Shown in pieces: positions 1 to 9,200 of a DNA stretch of 64,000 nucleotides. Made by a program: the position numbers and the translations under genes. The notes under the pieces are model-generated. The model had not been told where the DNA came from and ran no database searches. It worked only from the letters and a program-made list of their open reading frames with translations. The stretch covers positions 20,292,501 through 20,356,500 of the forward strand of contig OX335641.1 of NCBI GenBank assembly GCA_946894095.1, read 5' to 3'. Every line of letters starts with the position of its first letter. Position 1 is the first letter of the stretch. This DNA is from Incurvaria masculella. Lineage: Eukaryota; Arthropoda; Insecta; Lepidoptera; Incurvariidae.

Positions 1-368
1 AATCCGCGATTCTGATTTTGGCCGCCGTAATTCATTTTCATCAGATCTTGCATGCTACGTCCTAAGCCTGTAAACGTACGTAGCCGATTGCCCGGGAGTG
101 GATAAACTTAAAGACGTGGTAATAGAATTACGAGTGCAAGAAAAATGCACAGCACAAACGCACAATGGCTGCCAATACGCTATGGCACCAAACCCCTGCC
201 TAACTGAACTGAACTGACTGACTGCCAGAACGAAGCACGGATCAATCCGGTGACAGCTTTTAGTTCATTTTTTCCAACTGGCGCTGCTGTCGCTCGCTTC
301 CAAGGTCGCGGTCCGATTTGAGTCATCGTTACTAAAAGCACGGTCAAACTAATCCAATTCGCGCTTAA
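1..368. other. Unassigned flank
   Basis: No gene is supported here. A 68-residue open frame on the - strand (180-386) has low-complexity composition and no recognisable domain. The stretch ends at the TTAA that flanks the first MITE. Confidence 0.4.
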
Positions 369-834
369 GGGCCTGGTACTAGCCAAATCGCAAAGTTAGA
401 CGAGGCACCCCAAGTAAACTAACTAAGTCTGACGATTATAAGTGTCATCCTTACAATATATGATTCCTTGTCTAGGAATCGAATGATTTTCGTTAATGTA
501 TGTTTCCTTTTTCTATACAAAATACATTGCGGAAACGGTGTCCATTTCCGAACTTTTTTGACAAAATGTAGAAATCTAAAAGCAAATGGAATTTTTTGTT
601 TATGCATATATGCTGTTTTTGCTTATATCTAGAAATCGAATGACTTTCAGATTTCTAATGAGAAAAATCAACTTTTTTTATTTTTATTTAAATAAATGAT
701 GGAATAAAAAAATATTAACAATCCATTATCAGTCTGGAGTTCTATTTGGATTTGCTGAAGCGTTTCACTACATATTATTACATTTGTTAAAAAGTGCATT
801 TGTATGGCGCGAGTAGTTGGCTAGTCCTAGCGCC
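369..834 (-). mobile_element. TTAA-flanked MITE, family 2, copy 1
   Basis: A 466 bp unit is bounded by TTAA at 365-368 and 835-838. Its imperfect terminal inverted repeats read GGGCCTGGTACTAGCC at one end and GGCGCTAGGACTAGCC at the other. A near-identical copy in the opposite orientation lies at 28191-28661. TTAA target duplication is typical of piggyBac-type transposases, so this is inferred to be a non-autonomous piggyBac-like element. Both copies contain a 62-residue open frame beginning MHKQKIPFAFRF, which is too short to be a transposase. Confidence 0.75.
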
Positions 835-838
835 TTAA

Positions 839-1739
839 AGCCCTCAAAATGGCCTCCAGTGAAACGGTATGAAGTTATCGCTGCGTCACGCAATGCCGTA
901 TACAGTGCTCACGCTTTGGAGGAAGGGCACTGTGTGTGCAACCGTCAATATCACTTTTTGACGTTTCAAAAGAGTAGCCTAGTCTTTCCAGGGTATTTTT
1001 TCACAAACCTTGGATCAGAGTCATGACTAGACCCGCTGATTGTTGCAAGCCGAGTCTTGTAAAAAGTTACCTGAATATATGTATAAAAAAGAAACCAGTG
1101 TAACTACTCAGCAAAAGGAAAACGAGTTAGTCACAGATGAAAGTGAGACGCTCTCGCCTGGCGTCATCAAACATAAAATGTTATGTTAGTGTATTCGCAC
1201 TCTAATTAGAATAATTGAAAAGGGGCAACACCATAGTGATTTGTGGCTCTCACTTCATGATTCACCGGTGACACACAGGTGAGAATATCATGAGTAGACC
1301 CCTGCAAGCATTGACTTTTATGTTAATCATTACCTGTAAGTAACCTTTTATATTTTCCGGAAGAGAGATATTAATAGTTGACGTGCGGACATTTACACTG
1401 AAACCTTTACACTGAAAATTGAGACAAATTCATTCAGAGTCATGCTGACGTTAACGATAGAGTAAAAGGGCCTTAGAAATTATTTCTCTTTCAAGTGTTC
1501 ACATTTGACCGTTAACGTCTCACAAAAGATGATTGAATTAACTTACAGAAATATGGAGAATGTTTACTATCTCCTTGCCTTCGTGTTAACTAACCTGAAA
1601 TTAGGATATAAAATATAAACTAATTGAAAGTGAAATAAAAATGATATAAATGTACATGGGAACGTTCCCATACTACGTGACCGATTTGGGGGGCGAGGGG
1701 TTCATCTAAATACCACGCTGGATCAATTTATTCAATATA
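839..1739. other. Intergenic, no gene seen
   Basis: AT-rich sequence with short open frames only. Around 1265-1305 a motif (GTGACACACAGGTGAGA then CATGAGTAGACC) resembles the right arm of the small inverted-repeat element at 5494-5606, suggesting a decayed copy of that family. Confidence 0.4.
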
Positions 1740-2150
1740 CAGGGTGTCGTAACGGCCAGTACATTAATTTCGTCACCGTAATCATCATGTTTTTCCGAGA
1801 CAAAAAAGTTAATCTTTTTTTCTCTACAGTGTCTTGTTACCGATTTATACATTTTTGAAATTTATGTTTTTGTCTAGTGTGATTTGATAAGGAAAGTTTA
1901 GTTTAGCTAGCTCAGGCTAATGTCATGACAGCAGGTGTGATGTTAGCCATTCATGTCCAAGTACACACAACATTTAGATTCTTTTTACACTAAATTATTG
2001 AATTACTTTGTTCCAAACAAAGTAATTCAATAATTTCTGTCTAACTTTTTATTTAGAGGATATTCAGCAAAAAGTTTTCAAACGTTTTTGTTTGTTTCAA
2101 TCCCAATAATCATTTCCCAAATGTAATGTACTGGCCGTTACGACAACCTG
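1740..2150. mobile_element. TA-flanked MITE
   Basis: A 411 bp unit is flanked by TA on both sides (1738-1739 and 2151-2152). Terminal inverted repeats of about 25 bp share TGTCGTAACGGCCAGTACAT. TA duplication suggests a Tc1/mariner-type mobiliser. Part of the interior (about 1915-1962) resembles the 3' tail of the SINE family found throughout the window. A second, interrupted copy lies in exportin-1 intron 2 (10051-10862). Confidence 0.75.
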
Positions 2151-3303
2151 TATAGTTATTATTTAAAAATATAAAAAAAACACAGCGGTGGTCTGAGACA
2201 CAAAAAAAAACAACACAGTCAATGGACAGCGGACGGGCGTTCCGGCATTGGCAGAAGTCAGTTAGGCAGACCAAATGATGGCCACGTCGCCATGTGTCCG
2301 GCTGGACCGTCAGTCAGCTTACAATAATAGTTTTGCAATAGCACGTGAAAACGGGGCGGGGGAGGGGATGTACCAAGATACCAAACATGGTCACAGGGTT
2401 GGAGGGGGGTCCAAAAGTGGCCTAAAATCGGTCACGTAGTATGGGAACATTCCCCAATCTACCGATTGAAAAAATATTGAAGCTTTTTTTTTACAAAAAT
2501 TACATCATAGCATTAAAGTTAGTGCGCCCACTTTGAATACGGCTGTAAGTGTATTTTGATACTTCAGAAGCAACTTGTCAAATCCGGACGTGTCTTTAAT
2601 TACTTTACCTAAAGAACAAGAAAGTTGAGAATTAGAGATGAAAAACATAATTTGTGTTAGTTACATAGGTACTTACCTACTATGAAAATGATTTATTGCT
2701 TCCACATACGTAATGATAACTATAGCTAATATTTACAAATATATGACAGTGTCAAATCAAAATAAAATCCATCCACTGTGAATTCAACTCATGTTCGCTT
2801 TACGAGTACAGGTGCTGGGTTGTACACACGGCCGCATTCATATCTCACACAATATTTCCCGCCAATTCGGACATTTCAGCATAGAGTGAGAAGTACCTGG
2901 CGCTGCGCCGACGGCGGCGGGTCGGCGGGCGGGGTGAAGGCGCAAGGGTGTGAAATTTGCGGCGTAGTAAGTAGGACGAAGCTATGAGAAAGAAGAAGAC
3001 GGTTGACTACGTTCAGCTGGGAGTGGGGCGCGACGCAACGCAACGCAACGCAGTCATTCAACCCAAATACCTGAATGATTGCTGAATGCTTCAGTGATTT
3101 TGCGAGCTTCTATTGCGACATATTTTTTAAACTTCACGCGGCTTGTTTTCTGGAATCCCTTTTGCCTGAATTTTGTATTAAGAAATATCGACATAGATTA
3201 GGGCTTTATTCCTTATATATTACGGCTATATTGAACTGGATCGAAAACTGTGGACATATTTCGTTTTCGCTTCGACCATTGTTCATGCAGTCATAACACT
3301 GGA
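2151..3303. other. Intergenic, repeat remnants
   Basis: No gene is supported. Positions 2511-2550 match one end of the inverted-repeat element at 46502-46737 (GCCCACTTTGAATACG). A GC-rich patch at about 2890-2960 and a short CAACG tandem repeat at about 3035-3052 are the only other notable structures. Confidence 0.4.
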
Positions 3304-3508
3304 AAAACTGGCCAAGTGCGAGTCGGACTCGCACACGAAGGGTTCCGTACCATCGTAAGAGATTTAACACAAAAAACACGTTTTGTGTATGGTATGTTTT
3401 AAATTTTACTTATGTCTTCGAAAACTTCGGCTGCCTACCTATTACGGTTCATGAGATACAGCGGAGGCTTAGTTCCGTTGGCACCCTTTGGGTACAGAAC
3501 CCTAAAAA
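3304..3508 (+). repeat. Dispersed lepidopteran repeat, short copy
   Basis: It begins GGCCAAGTGCGAGTCGGACT, followed by GAAGGGTTCCGTACCAT. It ends with GGCACCCTTTGGGTACAGAACCCTAAAAA-type sequence. Other copies in the window lie at 27292-27584, 38425-38717, 50020-50152, 52367-52661 and 59560-59697. I recall this repeat as widespread in Lepidoptera, but its transposon class is not evident from sequence. This copy lacks the middle part. Confidence 0.7.
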
Positions 3509-4858
3509 TATATTAATCTAGCAATATTCAGGGGTTGAGAATCAAGGTCTGTAACAATATTTTGCTTGTTTGGTGAAGGATGTCTTGACAATTTGTAAAT
3601 TTGTATTTTTTTTTCCCAGTACTCAGATATATTTTTTTATCAAAATCCAATTTCCGGAAATTTTTAATTACATATTCATCTACTTTATTGCAACAAATAT
3701 TAGAAAAGAAAGATGAAAATATTGGTGATTAATAATAAATAAGTCAATCATAATAATCAAGTAATATAGTAGGTATTTTTTTGGTTTTTATTTATTTATT
3801 TATTTATAAAGGTTTGCCAACAGGTTGACACATTTACATTCACGTTTATACAGACATATTAAATATAACAGTGTGCAGACCCAATAACAGGCAAACACAA
3901 CCTGCATGTAAAGAACGGACGATGGTTAACTAATAGTGAAATAATATATTGCAACACTAGCTAGGGTGCAGACGAGCGGGCAATTATTAAATTAAATATG
4001 CAAAAACACAATAAATTACATATTAAGCCAGAAATACGGTTACATAAAATTTGGTTTCTTTTGACTTGTAAGACAATTTTGAACGTAAATATGGTTGTTA
4101 AATATATTCAAAATGTTTTTGCATCGACTTTATTTAACTTTGAAAGCCTTTTTTGAAAAAAAGATTTTTTTTTACATCAGCAGCGTCATAAAAAGAATTC
4201 AAAGTTGTCAACACCGGCTAGGTATCACATCATTCTTATTACTGTCTGTTATTTTAAACGTATTGCAAATATTTGCAATCGTCAAATATTACAATTGATT
4301 GTCATTTAATTACAACGTTTGTTAGTTCACGTTAAAACGGTAATCTGAACCATTTCACCCGGAACTATCATACATGGTACTGAATGCTATTTATTAACGC
4401 TCTGTATACCTACTATCTAAATTGATAACCACCAAGATATTAAATTAGTAGGTAGTGTTATACGTCTTTGAACACCGCAAAGAATCCAAAAGAAGACCTA
4501 CGCGACGGTATTGAGCGGCGCGGTGGCGGCGGCGGAGGGAGCGGGGAGCGGTGTAGCTGAAAACATCTATAGATCCATTTTGCATCGAAGAATAGGTAAT
4601 CGACTCGTAGAGCACACCTGCGTGAGTTAGGTATTTACGCGGCGGCAGCGCGTCAGTAGAGGCGGCGGGCGGCGAGCGGTGGCGCCGGCGAACGATCGGC
4701 AAAGATCGGCCGTCGCAAGTACCCATGCGCCGCAACAGAAGCGCAATCGAAAGACAAGCATAGTAAATTACATTGATCCCTTTCACTCAGGCTACTTGTG
4801 TCACGTGGTACGGGTTCAAAGTCTACTTTAGTGAGCAATGAGAGCGGTCGTGCGTACA
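3509..4858. other. Intergenic, no gene seen
   Basis: AT-rich DNA up to about 4440, then a GC-rich island at about 4500-4740. Overlapping open frames on the - strand (4445-4901) are low-complexity and run into the MITE that follows, so they are not called as genes. Confidence 0.4.
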
Positions 4859-4862
4859 TTAA

Positions 4863-5404
4863 GGTGGCCCAACCCGGCGGCCTCAACTCATTTGCGGGCA
4901 CGGTACAAAACCGTGCTGTTGCGCTCTGGGACCTTCTCTGTTTCTAAGAATAAGACAGGCTCCGTGATGAGGAAGATGCAACCTGTTCACAAAAAAGACA
5001 ATGTGCATAGTGTATCATTTGGTAAGATTTACGAAAATTTTAATTTCAAAACGCCTTATAGCTAAAAGTAAACCACGACCGCTGTAGTCAAAAATCTTAC
5101 AAAAACCAAATAGATTATAAAACTTGATTAAATAAGCTATGTCTGATGACTAATCTTTTTAAGATGTTCTTACTTTATCATTGCGTAATCCACCTCCAAA
5201 GTTATTGTATAAAACGCGCGAAAAATCCGAACTTTCGGACGTTATAACTTGGAAACCAAACACAATTTTACAATGCCAATGGTCATCAGACATCTGCTTC
5301 AATCAAATAAAGTTATTTTGAGCAAAATTTTGGATCTCTGACAAGAAATATAGGCGTGATCTTCTTTCCCCTTTTGTATGGGGAGATGAGCGGGTTGGGC
5401 CACC
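4863..5404 (+). mobile_element. TTAA-flanked MITE, family 1, copy A
   Basis: The 542 bp element is flanked by TTAA at 4859-4862 and 5405-5408. Perfect terminal inverted repeats GGTGGCCCAACCC / GGGTTGGGCCACC are present. Five more copies occur (16292, 31844, 41304, 47633 and 55673). It is inferred to be mobilised by a piggyBac-type transposase because of the TTAA duplication. One frame encodes a short peptide containing RYKTVLLRSGTFSVSKNK that recurs in several copies. Confidence 0.85.
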
Positions 5405-5493
5405 TTAAAGTGTACGTTCTCTAAACAGCGTAGAAATAGAATCTCAGCTACTTTTCCGAATTCTTTCCTACAGAGTGAGTACGCACTACAGTG

Positions 5494-5606
5494 GGTCTGC
5501 TCATGAGATTCTCATTTGTGACTATACTTAAGTACTCGTGATATGACAGCCAAAGTTTTGTGACTCACTGGTGACTTACAGGTGAGAGCGAACTCATGAG
5601 TAGCAG
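5494..5606. repeat. Small inverted-repeat element
   Basis: The left arm (TCTGCTCATGAGATTCTCA) and right arm (TGAGAGCGAACTCATGAGTAGCAG-like) are imperfect reverse complements around a short spacer. A decayed relative is suspected near 1265-1305. The class is unknown. Confidence 0.45.
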
Positions 5607-5809
5607 TATATACCTTTCTTATAATTCCATGTCTATGGCATCTAATATAAAGCGTCTATACACGGACTTACTACAGCTAGCTCAAATTTTACTCCAGTTG
5701 TTCCAGTATCGATTAAAATATTGTAAATTATTTAAATAAAACTGTGACTCTATACAATAAAATATATTTTATATTTACATTCCAAAAGTTAAAATCTCCC
5801 GCCGAAGTA

Positions 5810-6003
5810 TACCATAGACTTTGGGCACCGGTCACTCCGTGTGTGGCCGCCCTTTTAAAGCTAAATCACGAAAACAACGGCGGAGTGGTGCGGTGGTGTG
5901 GTTTCTGTTCGTTTTGCGAGTTCTGTCCGCTTGTGCTGGTTGTGAAGCGTATTTGCAAAGGGAAGGTGTACGAGACGACTAAGAGGACCGCAAAGTCTGT
6001 CGA
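5810..6003 (+). other. emb: Probable 5' non-coding exon of exportin-1
   Basis: GC-rich sequence ends in a consensus donor (CTGTCGA|GTAAGTAC, GT at 6004-6005). A good acceptor (TTCTGATTTTACAG, AG at 6150-6151) follows 148 bp later, just upstream of the exportin-1 start codon. This arrangement fits a spliced 5' leader. The transcription start is not determined, so the left boundary is approximate. An open frame covering part of this exon (5744-6007) has no recognisable domain and is not called. Confidence 0.5.
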
Positions 6004-6162
6004 GTAAGTACTCTGTGGCCAAAAGTTCTTACCTGGAAAAGAAATGATGGCGTGTGCTCGGTGGTGCTGCCGTCTCCTCACGAACGCGCCTTACCGCCAA
6101 GCATGTCGCTAAACCGTGAACGCAATTTGTGAAGTTTTTCTGATTTTACAGTGCGGTGCTGC

Positions 6163-6196
6163 ATGAGGCATGAGCGTGAATCCTAGAGGAGAATAA
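6163..6196 (+). promoter_or_regulatory. Two overlapping upstream ORFs in the exportin-1 leader
   Basis: Between the inferred splice acceptor and the exportin-1 ATG there are two ATGs. The ATG at 6163 opens a 7-codon frame ending TAG at 6186. The ATG at 6170 opens an 8-codon frame ending TAA at 6196. Both finish before the main start at 6236, so they could dampen or tune initiation. Confidence 0.5.
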
Positions 6197-6235
6197 AGCT
6201 GTACATTCCGCTGAAATATCGTCGTACGGAACGTG

Positions 6236-9200
6236 ATGGCGAACATAGAGCAGCAGGTATCGAAGCTGCTTGACTTCAACCAGAAACTGGACATCGCATT
6301 GCTGGATGACGTGGTGGGCTGCCTGTACTCCTCTGTGGGGGAGAAGCAGCGAATCGCACAGAATGTGCTTACCACTCTCAAGGAGCACCCGGACGCGTGG
6401 ACGCGCGTCGATACCATCCTCGAGTATTCCCAGAACCAAGAGACCAAGTACTATGCCCTTCAAATTCTCGAGCAGGTCATTCAGACACGTTGGAAGGCAC
6501 TACCGCGCAACCAATGTGAAGGCATAAAAAAATATATTGTCGGTCTAATCATCAAAACTTCCTCAGACCCAGTTACGATGGAAAACAGTAAGGTTTACCT
6601 CAAAAAGCTTAACATGATTTTGATTCAAGTGCTAAAGAAGGAATGGCCCAACAACTGGGAGACATTCATCAGTGACATTGTCGGCGCTTCCAAGACAAAC
6701 GAGAGCCTCTGCCAGAACAACATGGTCATTCTTAAGCTACTAAGCGAGGAGGTGTTTGTGTTCAGTGCAGGGCAGCTCACACAGACTAAGGCCAAGCATC
6801 TAAAGGACACAATGTGTTCAGAGTTCAGTCAAATCTTCCAACTATGCCAGTTTGTATTGGAGAATTCTCAAAACGCCCCACTAGTCGGTGCCACTCTGAA
6901 TACACTGCTCAGGTTTCTTAATTGGATTCCTCTTGGATACATTTTTGAGACCAAGTTAATTACAACGTTGATTTTTAAATTTCTCAATGTTCCGCTATTT
7001 CGTAATGTTACTTTGAGCTGCCTGACAGAAATAGCCGGTGTGACAGTAAGTAACTATGATGATGCATTTGTTGCACTTCTCGTGCAAACGATGGAGCAGC
7101 TGGAAACAATGCTTCCGCTCAACACCAACATTCGTGAGGCGTACGCGGCCGGTCGCGACCAAGAACAGGATTTCATACAAAACCTCGCCATGTTCCTCTG
7201 CACCTACCTCAAGGATCATGGGCAGCTCATCGAAAAGAAAGAACTTACGAACACACTGATGAATACACTTCGTTACTTGGTTCTAATCTCTGAAGTAGAC
7301 GAGGTAGAGATTTTTAAGATCTGTCTAGAGTTTTGGAACGCCCTAGCGGCAGATCTGTATAAGATAGCTCCGTGCTCACACAATTCGGGCCTTGGCATAG
7401 GCAAGACTGTCACCGCCGGCCGCAAGGCTCTCTACGCCGAAGTTCTTAGCAGTGTGCGCTACATAATGATTTCACGCATGGCAAAACCAGAGGAAGTGTT
7501 GGTTGTTGAAAACGAAAATGGCGAGGTTGTCCGTGAGTTTATGAAAGACACGGACTCCATAAACCTCTACAAAAACATGAGGGAGACACTTGTGTATCTA
7601 ACACATTTGGATTACCAAGACACAGAGCGCATCATGACTGAGAAGCTGCAAAATCAAGTCAATGGCTCTGAATGGTCTTGGAAGAACCTCAACACTCTTT
7701 GCTGGGCTATTGGATCTATCTCGGGAGCCATGATGGAAGAAGACGAGAAAAGGTTTCTTGTTATTGTTATAAAAGAGTTACTTGGTCTCTGTGAACAAAA
7801 AAAGGGGAAGGACAACAAGGCCATCATAGCCAGCAACATCATGTATGTGGTTGGTCAATACCCCCGCTTTCTACGCGCACATTGGAAATTTCTAAAAACT
7901 GTTGTCAACAAGCTTTTTGAGTTCATGCACGAGACTCACGATGGGGTTCAAGATATGGCATGTGACACGTTCATAAAGATAGCCCTCAAATGCCGGAGGC
8001 ATTTTGTAACAACACAGGTGGGTGAAGCCTGCCCCTTTATCGAGGAGATTCTCAGTACTGTCAGCTCCATCATCTGCGATCTTCAGACCCTTCAAGTGCA
8101 CACATTTTACGAGGCTGTCGGGTACATGATTAGTGCCCAGGTCGACCAAGTGGCGCAGGAGACGCTCATAGAAAAGTACATGCAGCTGCCAAATCAAGTG
8201 TGGGATGACATAATTTCACAAGCATCACATAACGTGGATATCCTTAAAGATCCAGAAGCAGTCAAGCAACTTGTCAGCATACTTAAAACAAATGTCCGCG
8301 CATGTCGAGCGCTCGGTCATCCTTATGTAGTACAACTGGGTCGTATCTATCTCGATATGCTGAATGTGTACAAAGTAATGTCTGAAAACATCAGTCAGGC
8401 AATTGCGCTGAATGGTGTCGCTGTCACTAAACAACCTCTTATTAAAAACATGCGTATTATCAAAAAGGAGGCACTCAAATTAATTGCTGGATGGGTTTCT
8501 CGATCCACTGACCATACTATGGTGCTCGATAACTTCATACCTCCACTCCTAGATGCAGTGCTTCTAGATTATCAACGCACTCCGGTCCCAGAGGCCCGGG
8601 AGCCGGAAGTTCTCTCTGCAATGGCGGCCATCGTTTACAAGCTTAGTGGTCACATAACCTCTGAAGTACCCAAAATATTTGATGCTGTTTTCGAGTGTAC
8701 GCTCGAAATGATTAACAAGGACTTTGAAGAGTATCCTGAGCACCGCACAGAGTTCTACCTGCTCCTGCAGGCTGTCAACACACACTGCTTCAAAGCCTTC
8801 CTAAGTATACCGCCTGCTCAGTTTAAACTCGTGCTCGATTCCATTATATGGGCATTCAAGCACACAATGCGGAATGTTGCCGATACGGGTCTGCAAATTC
8901 TTCTGCGGCTACTGCAAAATGTTGAACAGCACCCTCAGGCAGCGCAGAGTTTCTACCAGACGTATTTGTGCGACATCGTAGAGCATGTGTTCAGTGTGGT
9001 GTCGGACACGTCTCACGGCGCAGGACTGACTATGCATGCGGCCATCCTCGCATATGTATTCTCTCTGGTGGAGGCCGGACGCGTGACCGTACCTCTCGGA
9101 CCCACACCAGACAATGTTCTTTTTATACAGGTAACTATATACACGTGTCATGAATTATTTGTATATACTGCTAGAAATATAGTGCCCATTGCAGGTTCCA

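Noticed and set aside
4445..4901. Overlapping - strand frames in a GC-rich patch
   Set aside because: Low-complexity residues and overlap with a MITE end.
5744..6007. 87-codon open frame before exportin-1
   Set aside because: It overlaps the inferred 5' exon, starts from a weak codon and ends at the splice donor; no domain.
6233..6235. Exportin-1 start one codon upstream
   Set aside because: The codon is GTG; the first ATG is at 6236.
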